From assembly GCA_016874135.1 (NCBI GenBank), contig VGVE01000028.1:1-34592 (forward strand): a stretch of 34,592 bases of DNA, given 5' to 3'. Below, in pieces: positions 17,745 through 27,397 of the stretch. This DNA comes from Gammaproteobacteria bacterium. GTDB lineage: Bacteria; Pseudomonadota; Gammaproteobacteria; Pseudomonadales; Azotimanducaceae. The translations under genes and the position numbers were made by a program. A model generated the notes under the pieces. That model was not told where the DNA came from and searched no databases. It saw only the letters and a program-made list of their open reading frames with translations. Every line of letters begins with the position of its first letter. Positions within the stretch are counted from its first letter, which is position 1.

Positions 17745-18302
17745 GTGGCCGTACGCAAGATCATTCGGATGGGTCACCCGAATCTGCGGCGGATCGCCTC
17801 GCCGGTTCCCAATGACTTCCTCGGTACCGCAGAGTTCTCGCGGCTGCTCGAAGACATGGTCGACACCCTGCACGACTACGGCGGTATTGGTCTCGCGGCG
17901 CCGCAGATCGATGTACCCATGCGACTGGCCATCATCGAACTGCCTGGTGGCCCAAGCCGCTACGGCGAGCTTCGCGCCATTCCGCTCACGGTGTTCGTAA
18001 ACCCTGTGCTTCGTGTTCTCGACGATTCAAGTGCCGGCTACTGGGAAGGTTGTCTTTCAGTACCCGGTTTGCGCGGATTAGTGGCGCGGCCACAACACGT
18101 CGAGGTGCGTTACGAGAATAGAGAAGGCGCGAACTCCGTCATCACGCTGAACGGTTTTTCGGCCACCGTCGTCCAGCACGAATTCGATCATCTGGACGGG
18201 CGGCTCTATGTGGACAGGATTACCGATCCTGCAAAGCTGGTGTTCGAAGAGGAGTTCATGCAGCACATCGCACCGACTTTGGGCAACGTCCCGGAGGTGT
18301 GA
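17745..18302 (+). CDS. def: Peptide deformylase
   Basis: Deformylase removes the N-formyl group from new proteins. All three catalytic motifs are present: GIGLAAPQ (near residues 46-53), EGCLSVP (near 103-109) and QHEFDHLDG (near 145-153), giving the Cys and two His metal ligands and the general-base Glu. The length is 185 residues. The start is GTG 17745 (MAVRKIIRMGHP), preceded by AAAGGAG at good spacing. Def genes usually pair with fmt; here def stands alone after fau, so the genome may carry another copy. It converges with ilvA (18-bp gap). Confidence 0.96.
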   Translation: MAVRKIIRMGHPNLRRIASPVPNDFLGTAEFSRLLEDMVDTLHDYGGIGLAAPQIDVPMRLAIIELPGGPSRYGELRAIPLTVFVNPVLRVLDDSSAGYWEGCLSVPGLRGLVARPQHVEVRYENREGANSVITLNGFSATVVQHEFDHLDGRLYVDRITDPAKLVFEEEFMQHIAPTLGNVPEV

Positions 18303-18320
18303 AGCACCTGCGGCGCGTGG

Positions 18321-19835
18321 CTATTTAAGGAACATATGGTAGGCCGGATTCGACGTTTCTTCCCAGTAGCGGTAGCCGATGGCAGCGAGTTTTTTTCCGA
18401 GCAAGTCCCGATCGGCCGCAACACCTTCAAACCCGACCAAGACGCGCCCCCACGCTGCACCATGATTGCGGTAGTGGAACAGCGTGATGTTCCAGCGACC
18501 TTCGAGACCGTTGAGGAACCGGGACAATGCGCCCGGACGTTCCGGAAACTCGAACCGGTACAGCAACTCCGGGCATGCATCGTGGGTACGCCCACCCACC
18601 ATGTGCCGCACATGCAGTTTTGCGGTTTCGTTGTCGGTCATGTCTTCAACTGCATAACCTTGTGAACGCAGCGACTGCACGAGTTCAGCCCCATCACTGG
18701 CAGCACTCGTCTGCACACCGACATAGATGTGCGCATCCTTGCCGCCCGCAAAACGGTAGTTGAATTCAGTGACGTTGCGTTTGCCGAGCGCCTTGCAGAA
18801 CTGGCGAAAGCTGCCTGGCTTTTCGGGAATCGTCACGCCGAGAATCCGCTCGCGTTGTTCGCCAAGCTCAGCACGTTCGGAGATATGCCGCAGGCGATCA
18901 AAATTGACGTTGGCACCACTCAGGATCGCGATCGCCGTGCCAAATCGCTGGCCGAGCTGGCGGTACTTTTTCAGTCCCGCCACACTGAGGGCACCTGCAG
19001 GCTCGGCGATGCACCGCGCATCATCGTAGATGTCCTTGATCGCGGCACAGATTTCGTCCGTGTTCACTGTGATTACATCATCGACATGCCGTTTCGCGAT
19101 CTTGAACGTCTCTTCACCCACCTGGGCCACCGATACACCATCGGCGAAGAGATCGAGGGATTCATACGGCAGCACCACCCGCTTGCCCGCATCCAGCGCG
19201 GCGCGCAGACAGGCTGACCCTTCTGCTTCCACGCCGATCACCTTCACATCCGGTCGCAGGTACTTCACGTAGGCCGCGATCCCGGCGATCAACCCGCCAC
19301 CACCCACCGGCACGAAAACCGCATCCAGCGGCCTCGTGTGCTGGTTGAGAAGCTCCATGCCGATGGTGCCTTGACCGGCTATCACATCCGGATCATCAAA
19401 CGGATGGACATAGGTCAGCGCCTGTCGGGACTCGAGTTCGCGTGCATGCTCCGCCGCATCGTTGTAGGTATCGCCATGCAGGATGATGTGCGCCCCAAGA
19501 TTGCGAACCGCACTGATCTTGATCGACGGTGTGTTCTTGCCCATGACGATGTGAGCGCGTACGCCGAGCGATCGCGCCGCAAGGGCAACACCTTGCGCGT
19601 GGTTGCCTGCCGATGCCGTAACTACGCCGCGCGCGCGCGCCTCTTCATCGAGCCCCGCCATCCTGTTATATGATCCGCGCAGCTTGAATGAGAACACCGG
19701 CTGCAGGTCCTCGCGTTTGGCGAGAACCTTTCCACCCAGACGCTGCGATAAACCGGGCAACAACGACAACGGTGTCACCGATGCAACATCGTAAACCCGC
19801 GCAGACAGGATCTTCTTGACGTAACGCTCGAGCAT
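18321..19835 (-). CDS. ilvA: Threonine ammonia-lyase, biosynthetic
   Basis: IlvA deaminates threonine to 2-oxobutanoate, the first step of isoleucine synthesis. The 504 residues (E. coli 514) have an N-terminal PLP domain with the lysine motif SFKLRGSYNRM (Lys51), SAGNHAQGVALAA and the glycine-rich VPVGGGGLIAG. Two ACT-like regulatory repeats follow from about residue 330, each with an EKPGSFRQF or ERPGALSRF start, the form expected for isoleucine feedback control. The start ATG 19835 gives MLERYVKKILSARVYDVA, typical of the family. It diverges from rpiA across about 41 bp, an arrangement also seen in Pseudomonas. Confidence 0.96.
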   Translation of the reverse strand: MLERYVKKILSARVYDVASVTPLSLLPGLSQRLGGKVLAKREDLQPVFSFKLRGSYNRMAGLDEEARARGVVTASAGNHAQGVALAARSLGVRAHIVMGKNTPSIKISAVRNLGAHIILHGDTYNDAAEHARELESRQALTYVHPFDDPDVIAGQGTIGMELLNQHTRPLDAVFVPVGGGGLIAGIAAYVKYLRPDVKVIGVEAEGSACLRAALDAGKRVVLPYESLDLFADGVSVAQVGEETFKIAKRHVDDVITVNTDEICAAIKDIYDDARCIAEPAGALSVAGLKKYRQLGQRFGTAIAILSGANVNFDRLRHISERAELGEQRERILGVTIPEKPGSFRQFCKALGKRNVTEFNYRFAGGKDAHIYVGVQTSAASDGAELVQSLRSQGYAVEDMTDNETAKLHVRHMVGGRTHDACPELLYRFEFPERPGALSRFLNGLEGRWNITLFHYRNHGAAWGRVLVGFEGVAADRDLLGKKLAAIGYRYWEETSNPAYHMFLK

Positions 19836-19876
19836 GATTTTCGCGAAGTCTTGTGCAGAAGAGAGGCGATCACAGT

Positions 19877-20545
19877 ATGACCCAGGATGAACAAAAGCGC
19901 AGTGCGGCGGCGGCGGCGCTCAAGGCCATCGATCCCTGGTTGAAACCCGACAGCGTGATTGGCGTCGGAACCGGTTCAACTGCGAATCACTTCATCGATC
20001 TCTTAAGCCAACAGCGAAACCGCTTCGATGCCGCGGTGGCCAGTTCCGAGGTCACTGCCAAACGATTGCAGGACCAGGGCGTGCGGGTAATTGAACTGAC
20101 CGCTTCACCACCACTCGCCATCTATGTGGACGGAGCCGATGAGATCACGCCGCAGAGAGCGATGATCAAGGGCGGCGGTGGTGCGCTCACCCGGGAGAAA
20201 GTCGTCGCCAGTGCCGCAGACCGATTCATCTGCATCGTCGACGCCGGCAAGGTCGTGGATGTGCTCGGACGCTTTCCGCTGCCGATTGAAGTGATCCCCA
20301 TGGCCCGTTCTGTTGTCGCCCGGGAACTCGTCAGGCTGGGTGGCGTGCCGGAGCTGCGTCAGGGATTTACCACTGACAATGGCAATCTCATTCTCGACGT
20401 ACATGGGCTCAAGATCGTTGACCCGAAGGCACTCGAGGCACAGATCAACAACCTACCCGGTGTCGTGTGTTGCGGGATTTTCGGACTACGCGGTGCAGAT
20501 ACGGTAATCGTTGGCCAGCCGGACGGCTCGGTCAGAACTTTTTGA
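19877..20545 (+). CDS. rpiA: Ribose-5-phosphate isomerase A
   Basis: RpiA interconverts ribose 5-phosphate and ribulose 5-phosphate. The 222 residues (E. coli 219) contain [15 protein letters not shown] near 28-42, VDGADEI near 84-90 and [11 protein letters not shown] near 97-107, the substrate-binding and catalytic loops. ATG 19877 is chosen, with GAGAGG about ten bases upstream; the GTG at 19853 would add eight atypical residues. It converges with the FAD oxidoreductase gene (6-bp gap). It may work with the transketolase encoded further along. Confidence 0.97.
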   Translation: MTQDEQKRSAAAAALKAIDPWLKPDSVIGVGTGSTANHFIDLLSQQRNRFDAAVASSEVTAKRLQDQGVRVIELTASPPLAIYVDGADEITPQRAMIKGGGGALTREKVVASAADRFICIVDAGKVVDVLGRFPLPIEVIPMARSVVARELVRLGGVPELRQGFTTDNGNLILDVHGLKIVDPKALEAQINNLPGVVCCGIFGLRGADTVIVGQPDGSVRTF

Positions 20546-20551
20546 AGTGGG

Positions 20552-21952
20552 CTAGAACAGTTTGCCGGGATTCAATACGCCATTGGGGTCGAAGACGGCT
20601 TTGATGGCGCGCATCGCAGCGACTTCTTCGGGAGATCTCGAGAAGCCAAGGAAATCGCGCTTCAACAGGCCCACACCATGTTCCGCCGAGATGCTGCCGC
20701 TGCGTTTGTGAACCTCGGCAAAGAGCTCCGGACTGATGTGATGACAAACCGCCACGAACTCGGCTTCCGCCATATTGCCCGGCTTGAGAATGTTCAGGTG
20801 CAGGTTGCCATCGCCGATATGCCCATACCAACAGACCTCAAAATCGGGATAGGCCCTGCTGACCAGTCGGTCCACGGAGACGAGGAAGTCCGGCACGTCT
20901 TCGATACGGACGGAGATGTCGTTCTTGTACGGACGCTCCGGAGCAAGGCTCTCGGAGATGTTCTCCCGTAGTGCCCAGAGCGCTCTGGCCTGTGCATCTG
21001 AACGGCTAATGACGCCGTCGGTAACCACTCCCGTCGCAAGCAGCGCTTCAAAAATATCCAGCGCCTCTTCTTCGGCACTCTGATCAAATTCGAGCAAAGC
21101 GAACAACGGCGAGTCGCCGGCGTCTCCCGCAAAGGGGCGCACGGCACGACCCCGCGCAATCACACGCCGCATTGCGAGATCGGAAAAAAACTCGAACGCT
21201 GAGAGTTCGATCCGCGCGGAATACGCCGCGAGAATTTGCATCAACCCGGAAAGCTGCGGGACTGCAAGCACCAGGACACGTTGCGGCTCCGGCTGCATGC
21301 AGAGGCGCACATCTACTTCGGTGACGATGCCAAGCGTACCTTCCGAGCCGATGAAGAGGTGTCGCAGGTCATATCCGGTCGCATTCTTGATGAGACCGTG
21401 ATTCAGACGCAGCACATCACCGGTACCGGTTACGACAGTCATCCCGGCAATCCACTGCCGGGTCAAACCATAACGAATCACCCGGATGCCGCCGGCATTC
21501 GTGGCCACGTTGCCACCGATGTGGCTCGATCCTGCGCTCGCAAAGTCAACGGGGTAGAAGAGCCCTTTCTCCTGCGCGGTCTCCTGTATCACTTGCGTGA
21601 TCACGCCGGCCTGACAAGTCAACAAACGGTCAGTCGGGTTGAACTTCTCGATCCGGTTCATGCGATCAAGAGAAACAACCACTTCTCCGGTGCGAGCAAC
21701 TGCACCACCAGAAAGGCCCGTACGGCCACCCGATGGAACCAGCGCATGACCTGACGCATTTGCCATCCGTACGATGGCGGCGACTTCAGAGGTTGTCTCC
21801 GGAAACAGGATCGCCGCCGGGTCGGCCTGGAAACTTGTCGTGCGGTCATGCCCCCAAACAGCGAGCGAATCCGCATCACAGCGGATCCGTTCTGCGGCCA
21901 GAACCTGACCGTAAACTTCGAACGCCGACTTCGGCTGATCGCGATCTGTCAT
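20552..21952 (-). CDS. FAD-linked oxidoreductase, probably D-2-hydroxyglutarate dehydrogenase
   Basis: A 466-residue flavoprotein of the VAO/PCMH fold (FAD_binding_4 plus FAD-oxidase_C). The FAD domain shows VPSGGRTGLSGGAV near residues 74-87 and FASAGSSHIGGNVATNAGG near 137-155; the C-terminal half has WYGHIGDGNLHLNILKP, with the His residues that bind the metal in this group, and ISAEHGVGLLKRD. The last motifs are shared by D-2-hydroxyglutarate, D-lactate and glycolate dehydrogenases. In Pseudomonas a homologue near ilvA-rpiA and serA oxidises D-2-hydroxyglutarate made by SerA, which supports that substrate by context; no serA is present here. It overlaps the hydrolase gene upstream by 4 bp (ATGA). 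Confidence 0.85.
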   Translation of the reverse strand: MTDRDQPKSAFEVYGQVLAAERIRCDADSLAVWGHDRTTSFQADPAAILFPETTSEVAAIVRMANASGHALVPSGGRTGLSGGAVARTGEVVVSLDRMNRIEKFNPTDRLLTCQAGVITQVIQETAQEKGLFYPVDFASAGSSHIGGNVATNAGGIRVIRYGLTRQWIAGMTVVTGTGDVLRLNHGLIKNATGYDLRHLFIGSEGTLGIVTEVDVRLCMQPEPQRVLVLAVPQLSGLMQILAAYSARIELSAFEFFSDLAMRRVIARGRAVRPFAGDAGDSPLFALLEFDQSAEEEALDIFEALLATGVVTDGVISRSDAQARALWALRENISESLAPERPYKNDISVRIEDVPDFLVSVDRLVSRAYPDFEVCWYGHIGDGNLHLNILKPGNMAEAEFVAVCHHISPELFAEVHKRSGSISAEHGVGLLKRDFLGFSRSPEEVAAMRAIKAVFDPNGVLNPGKLF

Positions 21953-22905
21953 CTGCGCTCCTTGAGCCCAAGCCGCTGATCAAGCCACCGCCACATCGTT
22001 GCCCGGTTCTGTACAGATTCGTTCACCAGGTGATGGGTCGCTTCGTCGATTTCACAAAACGCCGGTGAATATCTTCGTTTGAGCACACTAAGATTGTAGC
22101 GCCAGTCGACGACCCGATCGGCATGCCCCTGGATCACGCCCGGCGCAAACGTTTTGTTGGCGGGGTATCGCTCAAAGCGGCCAGCCCAACGCACCATTGC
22201 CGTTACCCACGATACCGGCAATATGGCCGCCTGCAGCGGATCCACGTCGCGCAGTTTCTGAAACTCTGGTCGATTCGTTGGATTGCTGCGACTTCGTGGG
22301 CGGGTTTGCACAAGCAGCTTCGCCACCCGGTATACCCAACGATTGAGCTTCCAGTTCCACGGATAGATCAGTGGCGCAAACAAGGTCACCGATGCGTAGT
22401 CCTGCTGGCCAAACTGCTCGATGAGTTCCATCGCGATGGATCCTCCCATGGATTGGCCGAACAGATGCAACGGATTTGGGAGCCGCGCCGGGATCGCGCC
22501 CCTCATGACACCTGTTACCTCACGGACCACCCGCACGTAGGTATCGAAGGAGTCGATGGTCACTCTGTCGCCTGACGACAGGCCATGACCCGGAAGATCG
22601 CAACCGATCACTGCGACATTGCGCGACAGCAGATACTCGATCAAATAGACGAAGAGCCCGACATGGTCGTAGTAACCATGGATGACAAACGCGGTGGCTA
22701 TCGGCTTTTCGGGCAGAAAGGCCTGGACCACGATGCTCTGTCCGGCGGACTCGACAGTACCGATGAAATGGTCCGTGTCGAAGCTGAAACCATAGAAACG
22801 CCGATACGCCTCAAGCTCGGGCGGGACCAGGCAGGCCGATTCGGCCGACCACGTGCGAAGCTCTGAGCGCAGCTGCGCCGCAGAAAAATCCGTGTCTCCG
22901 CGCAA
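21949..22905 (-). CDS. Alpha/beta hydrolase, monoacylglycerol lipase/lysophospholipase-like
   Basis: A 318-residue alpha/beta hydrolase of the Hydrolase_4 (serine aminopeptidase S33) type. The oxyanion region reads VIHGYYDHVG near residues 74-83, DLPGHGLSSGDR follows near 103-114, and the nucleophile elbow is GQSMGGS with Ser152. The acid and base are probably Asp in GHADRVVDW and His in EATHHLVNE. The frame has no good ATG at its beginning; the TTG at 22905, nine bases after the fba stop, is the likely start, but there is no clear Shine-Dalgarno sequence, so translation may depend on fba. The stop overlaps the FAD oxidoreductase start (ATGA). Substrate is unknown; a lipid ester is the best guess. 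Confidence 0.85.
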   Translation of the reverse strand: MRGDTDFSAAQLRSELRTWSAESACLVPPELEAYRRFYGFSFDTDHFIGTVESAGQSIVVQAFLPEKPIATAFVIHGYYDHVGLFVYLIEYLLSRNVAVIGCDLPGHGLSSGDRVTIDSFDTYVRVVREVTGVMRGAIPARLPNPLHLFGQSMGGSIAMELIEQFGQQDYASVTLFAPLIYPWNWKLNRWVYRVAKLLVQTRPRSRSNPTNRPEFQKLRDVDPLQAAILPVSWVTAMVRWAGRFERYPANKTFAPGVIQGHADRVVDWRYNLSVLKRRYSPAFCEIDEATHHLVNESVQNRATMWRWLDQRLGLKERR

Positions 22906-22914
22906 GGTCGGCTA

Positions 22915-23979
22915 CTAGTTGATGATCGGGTCGAGCTTGCCTTTGGCGTAAGCTGAAAACATGTCCTCGAGCGAGATCGGCCTGATCTTTGACGCTTGAC
23001 CGGCTGTGCCGAACGCTTCGTAACGCTCGATCACGACTTTTTTCATCGCCTTGACGCTATCGCTGAGGTACTTGCGGGGATCGAACTCACTGCGATTCGT
23101 GAACAGGTGCTTGCGAATGGCTGCTGTTGCAGCCAGACGAAGATCGGTATCGATGTTGACCTTGCGCACACCATGCCGGATCCCTTCCTGGATTTCCTTG
23201 AGTGGCACGCCGTACGTTTCCGGGATCTCACCACCATACTCATTGATGAGCTTGAGCAGGTCCTGCGGGACGGATGACGAGCCATGCATCACCAGGTGTG
23301 TATTGGGAATGCGCTTGTGAATCGACTTGATCTGTTCGATCGCCAGGATGTCAACTGTCGGTGGCCGCGAAAACTTGTAGGCGCCATGCGATGTACCGAT
23401 AGCAATGGCCAGTGCATCCACCTTGGTGGCTTTCACGAAGTCGGCAGCCTGTTCCGGATCCGTCAGCATCATGTCGTGGGTGAGTATGCCTTCCGCACCG
23501 ACACCGTCTTCTTCACCGGCCTGGCCCGTTTCCAGGGACCCAAGGCAACCGAGCTCACCTTCAACGGACACCCCACACGCATGGGCCATGTCGACTACGC
23601 GACGGGTGACTTCGATGTTGTAGCCATAGTCCGCCGGCGTCTTCTGATCCTCGAGCAGCGAGCCGTCCATCATCACCGACGAAAAGCCGAGCTGAATCGA
23701 GCGCTGGCATGCCGCCGGTGAAGCGCCATGATCCTGGTGCATCACCACCGGAATGTGCGGGAACTCTTCGACCGCGGCAAGGATGAGGTGGCGCAGGAAG
23801 TTTGGGCCTGCGTATTTGCGCGCGCCAGCTGATGCCTGAACGATTACCGGAGAATCCGTTTCGCTCGCCGCTTCCATGATGGAACGCATCTGTTCGAGAT
23901 TGTTGACGTTGAATGCCGGCACGCCGTAACCGTTTTCGGCTGCGTGGTCGAGCATTTGTCGCATGCTGATCAATGCCAT
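22915..23979 (-). CDS. fba: Fructose-bisphosphate aldolase class II
   Basis: The zinc-dependent aldolase splits fructose 1,6-bisphosphate or, in the Calvin-cycle-type subgroup, also sedoheptulose bisphosphate. The 354-residue protein begins [20 protein letters not shown] and shows [10 protein letters not shown] near residues 78-87 (catalytic Asp and zinc His), [10 protein letters not shown] near 138-147, [10 protein letters not shown] and [10 protein letters not shown]. This matches the CbbA/Calvin-cycle subtype rather than E. coli FbaA. No RuBisCO or phosphoribulokinase is visible, so autotrophy cannot be inferred. It follows pgk by 54 bp in a tkt-pgk-fba unit and is followed closely by the hydrolase gene. 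Confidence 0.96.
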   Translation of the reverse strand: MALISMRQMLDHAAENGYGVPAFNVNNLEQMRSIMEAASETDSPVIVQASAGARKYAGPNFLRHLILAAVEEFPHIPVVMHQDHGASPAACQRSIQLGFSSVMMDGSLLEDQKTPADYGYNIEVTRRVVDMAHACGVSVEGELGCLGSLETGQAGEEDGVGAEGILTHDMMLTDPEQAADFVKATKVDALAIAIGTSHGAYKFSRPPTVDILAIEQIKSIHKRIPNTHLVMHGSSSVPQDLLKLINEYGGEIPETYGVPLKEIQEGIRHGVRKVNIDTDLRLAATAAIRKHLFTNRSEFDPRKYLSDSVKAMKKVVIERYEAFGTAGQASKIRPISLEDMFSAYAKGKLDPIIN

Positions 23980-24033
23980 GTTGTTCTGCCTGACTTGGTC
24001 AATGGTTGTTCATCACTGTCCGGGGTTCCGGTT

Positions 24034-25194
24034 TCAGCCCTTGGCCCGCTCTTCGAGCACCGCGACTGCCGGCAGGGTCTTGCCCTCGACGAACTCAAGG
24101 AACGCGCCACCCCCGGTGGAAATGTAGGAAATTCCGCTGGTCACACCGTATTTGTCTATTGCCGCCAGGGTATCGCCACCACCGGCAATGGAAAACGCCG
24201 GACTGGCAGCAATGGCTTCGGCGAGGACACGGGTGCCTTCACCGAACTGGTCCATTTCAAAAACACCCACGGGGCCATTCCAAAGGATGGTCCTGGCTGT
24301 ACCCAGCGAATCCGCCCAGGCGCGCGCTGTGCGCGGCCCGATATCGAGGATCCGGTCGTCCGCGGCGATATCCCGAAGTGATTTCACCTCTGCGATCGCC
24401 GTTGGGCTGACTTCTTTAGCAACGATCACATCTTCGGGCAACGGTACGTTGACCTTCGCTGCGATTTTTTTTGCGGTTTCGATCAGGTCTGGCTCATAAA
24501 GGGACTGTCCGACCGGATAGCCCGCCGCGGCGATGAAGGTATTGGCGATGCCACCGCCCACAATGATGCTGTCGGCGATTGTTGCGAGGGATTCGAGGAC
24601 TTCGAGCTTGGTCGAGACTTTTGATCCCCCAACCAGAGCGACCATCGGCTTCGCAGGTGCTTTCAATGCCTTGCCGAGAGCGTCCAGCTCGGCTGCAAGC
24701 AGCGGTCCGGCACAGGCAATCCTCGCAAACTTGGCGACCCCGTAGGTCGAACACTGGGCACGATGAGCGGTCGCAAATGCATCCATCACGTAGATATCAC
24801 AGGTATTTGCCATCCGCTTCGCCAGCGCATCGGCGTTCTTGTCTTCGCCAACAAGAAAGCGCACGTTCTCGAGCAGAGCGATTTCGCCGTTACCAACGCT
24901 CTTGATGTCATCAAGATCTGCCAACAGGGGCACTTTGCGACCCAAGAGCCCGGCGAGCTTGCTTGCTACCGGAGCCAGGGAAAATTCTGCTTCGAACACG
25001 CCTTCTTTCGGCCGCCCCAGATGCGACATCACCACAGTGCGAGCACCGGCTGCCATCGCCTGTTTGAGTGTGGGCAGCGCCGCGACGATTCGGGCGTCGC
25101 TCGTGATCTTGCCGTTCTTGACCGGCACATTCAGATCTTCACGGATGAGAAGGACCTTTCCAGCGAGCACTTGGTTCTGCATCAGTTTTGGCAT
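24034..25194 (-). CDS. pgk: Phosphoglycerate kinase
   Basis: PGK interconverts 1,3-bisphosphoglycerate and 3-phosphoglycerate with ATP. The 386 residues (E. coli 387) include [11 protein letters not shown] near 18-28 and SHLGRPKEG near 56-64 in the substrate domain, and GGGDTLAAI and [17 protein letters not shown] in the nucleotide domain. ATG 25194 ([14 protein letters not shown]) is chosen since a doubled AGGAGAAGGAG sequence directly precedes it; the frame extends to 25272 without family similarity. It lies 93 bp after tkt. A gap or epd gene, usual between tkt and pgk in gammaproteobacteria, is absent. Confidence 0.97.
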   Translation of the reverse strand: MPKLMQNQVLAGKVLLIREDLNVPVKNGKITSDARIVAALPTLKQAMAAGARTVVMSHLGRPKEGVFEAEFSLAPVASKLAGLLGRKVPLLADLDDIKSVGNGEIALLENVRFLVGEDKNADALAKRMANTCDIYVMDAFATAHRAQCSTYGVAKFARIACAGPLLAAELDALGKALKAPAKPMVALVGGSKVSTKLEVLESLATIADSIIVGGGIANTFIAAAGYPVGQSLYEPDLIETAKKIAAKVNVPLPEDVIVAKEVSPTAIAEVKSLRDIAADDRILDIGPRTARAWADSLGTARTILWNGPVGVFEMDQFGEGTRVLAEAIAASPAFSIAGGGDTLAAIDKYGVTSGISYISTGGGAFLEFVEGKTLPAVAVLEERAKG

Positions 25195-25287
25195 CTTCTC
25201 CTTCTCCTGCCTTGTTCCAACTACGCGGATGGTCATCGGGCTCATCCCGGTTTCCACCCGCTGGACAATCAATTCTCGGGTCGCAGA

Positions 25288-27270
25288 TCAGCCCGTCCGC
25301 GCGACGACACGACGCGCAGTTTCGACTACCCGCTCTACCGTCATACCACAGACTGCGAGCGCTTCATTACCCGGCGCCGAAAGCCCGAAGCGCTCGATAC
25401 CGACCACATCCCCGTCCAGCCCGACAAAGCGGTACCAATATCCGGGATGGGCGGCTTCGATCGCAATCCGTGCTCGCAACGCAGGAGGAAGAACCGAATC
25501 CCGCCAGCCCTGCTCCTGCGCCAGAAACACTTCCGCACAAGGCATCGAGATTACCCGAGTGGGAATGCCGTCCGCCGTGAGTGTGTTGGCAGCTTGTAAA
25601 GCCAGTGCAACTTCGGAGCCGGTGGCAATCAGTAACAGTGCTGGTTTTCCTCCCGACGCATCACGCAGCACGTAACCGCCGCGCGAGATGCCGTCGAGTG
25701 TTGCAGCGGTATGTGGCTGCGGATCTGTTTTCTGTCGTGTTAAGACCAGAGCTGAAGGGGTTCGCCTGGAAGCAATGGCACTCTTCCACGCCACTGCGGT
25801 TTCCACCGTATCGCACGGCCTCCAGGTATGCAGGTTCGGCGTCGTACGCAAATTACCCAGTTGCTCAATGGGCTGGTGGGTCGGCCCGTCTTCGCCGACG
25901 GCAACCGAGTCATGGGTGTAGACGAGGATATTGTTCAGCCCCATGAGCGCAGCCAGCCGCACGGCGTTACGCGCGTACTCCATGAACACCAGGAACGTGC
26001 CGCTGAACGGCCGGATCCCACCATGCAGCACGACGCCATTGGTGAGCGCAGTCATGCCGAACTCACGCACGCCGTAGCTGAGGTACCGGTCACCAGCGCC
26101 TTGCCAGTGTGTGCCGTTGGATTCGGTCAGGTCAGCCGAACCACCGAAAAGTTCGGGCAGATCGGCGGCCAGCGCGCCAATGCTCTTCTGGGATGAGACT
26201 CGGGTTGCAACCGGGTCGGGAGAAGCGATCTCTGCTTCGATCAGCCGGTCGAGCCCGGCACTCCAGCCTGCAGGCAGGTCGCCGCGCATCCGACGGCCAA
26301 ACTCCGCCGCAAGCGTCGGGTGCGCTGCAGAATACGCGGCAAACCGCTTCTGCCAGGCCTTGCGCGTCGTCCCTCCTTTTGGCCGGCAATCCATGCGCTG
26401 ATAAATATGGGCCGGAATTTCAAAAGGCGCGTTACCCCAGTTGAAAGACTTACGTGCAGCTTCAATTTGCGCCGCACCAAGCGGCGAGCCATGCGCCGCT
26501 GATGTACCTTGTTTGGCGGGCGCTCCGAAGCCGATAACCGTTCGGCACATGACCAGCGTGGGTCGGCCATCCGATTGCATCGCCGACGCAAGCGCGGCGC
26601 TGATAGCGTCAGCATCATGTCCGTCGACGGCGCGGATCACCCGCCAGCCATAGGCTTCGAAACGGCGGCCAACGTCCTCGCTGAACCAGGCGGAGATCTC
26701 ACCATCAATGGAAATGCCGTTCATGTCATAGATGGCAATGAGCTTGTCCAGTCCGAGCGAGGCTGCCAGCGACGCCGCCTCATGGGAGACGCCTTCCATG
26801 AGACAGCCATCACCCAACATCACCCAGGTACGGTGATCAACAATGTTGTGGCCGTCACGGTTGAACTCCTTGGCCAGGCGTTTTTCGGCGTACGCGAGAC
26901 CGACTGCATTGGCAAAACCCTGGCCGAGTGGACCCGTGGTTGTCTCCACACCGGGGCATTCATGAACTTCGGGGTGACCTGGCGTCGCAGAACCTCTTTG
27001 ACGGAACTGGCGGATCTCGTCCATGGAGAGGGGATAGCCGGTCAGATGCAGCACTGAGTACAACAGCATCGACGCGTGCCCATTGGACAGCACGAAACGA
27101 TCACGATCCCACCAGCCCGGATCAGCCGGATCATGCTTGAGGAGGTCGACCCACAGGACCTCGGCGATATCCGCCATGCCCATCGGTGCGCCCGGATGTC
27201 CGGACTTTGCTTTTTCGACCGCATCCATCGACAGAACCCGGATCGCATTGGCGCATTCCACTCTAGACAA
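25288..27270 (-). CDS. tkt: Transketolase
   Basis: Transketolase moves two-carbon ketol units between sugar phosphates using thiamine diphosphate. The 660 residues match the family (E. coli 663). Visible motifs: KSGHPGAPMGMADIAEVLW near 22-40, SNGHASMLLY near 63-72, the ThDP motif GDGCLMEGVSHEAASLA near 153-169 and the pyrimidine-domain HDSVAVGEDGPTHQPIEQL. The start MSRVECANAIRVLSMDAV is typical. It opens the minus-strand run tkt-pgk-fba and diverges from metK across 200 bp. Confidence 0.97.
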   Translation of the reverse strand: MSRVECANAIRVLSMDAVEKAKSGHPGAPMGMADIAEVLWVDLLKHDPADPGWWDRDRFVLSNGHASMLLYSVLHLTGYPLSMDEIRQFRQRGSATPGHPEVHECPGVETTTGPLGQGFANAVGLAYAEKRLAKEFNRDGHNIVDHRTWVMLGDGCLMEGVSHEAASLAASLGLDKLIAIYDMNGISIDGEISAWFSEDVGRRFEAYGWRVIRAVDGHDADAISAALASAMQSDGRPTLVMCRTVIGFGAPAKQGTSAAHGSPLGAAQIEAARKSFNWGNAPFEIPAHIYQRMDCRPKGGTTRKAWQKRFAAYSAAHPTLAAEFGRRMRGDLPAGWSAGLDRLIEAEIASPDPVATRVSSQKSIGALAADLPELFGGSADLTESNGTHWQGAGDRYLSYGVREFGMTALTNGVVLHGGIRPFSGTFLVFMEYARNAVRLAALMGLNNILVYTHDSVAVGEDGPTHQPIEQLGNLRTTPNLHTWRPCDTVETAVAWKSAIASRRTPSALVLTRQKTDPQPHTAATLDGISRGGYVLRDASGGKPALLLIATGSEVALALQAANTLTADGIPTRVISMPCAEVFLAQEQGWRDSVLPPALRARIAIEAAHPGYWYRFVGLDGDVVGIERFGLSAPGNEALAVCGMTVERVVETARRVVARTG

Positions 27271-27292
27271 GCTGATATCCCGCTCGGAAAAG

Positions 27293-27397
27293 GGGCGCCA
27301 TTGTCCCCGGATACCACAGCAGTCGCAATTTGGGCCCAGGCAATTCGTTTACAATGCCGGCTCCTTTTATCTGCGCCAGTGAATTTGAATGGCGCCC
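27293..27397 (+). repeat. 10-bp inverted repeat around the metK promoter
   Basis: GGGCGCCATT at 27293-27302 and AATGGCGCCC at 27388-27397 are perfect inverted copies on either side of the likely metK -10 element TACAAT (27350-27355). One arm lies upstream of transcription, so it would act as DNA rather than RNA if it matters. Confidence 0.5.
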
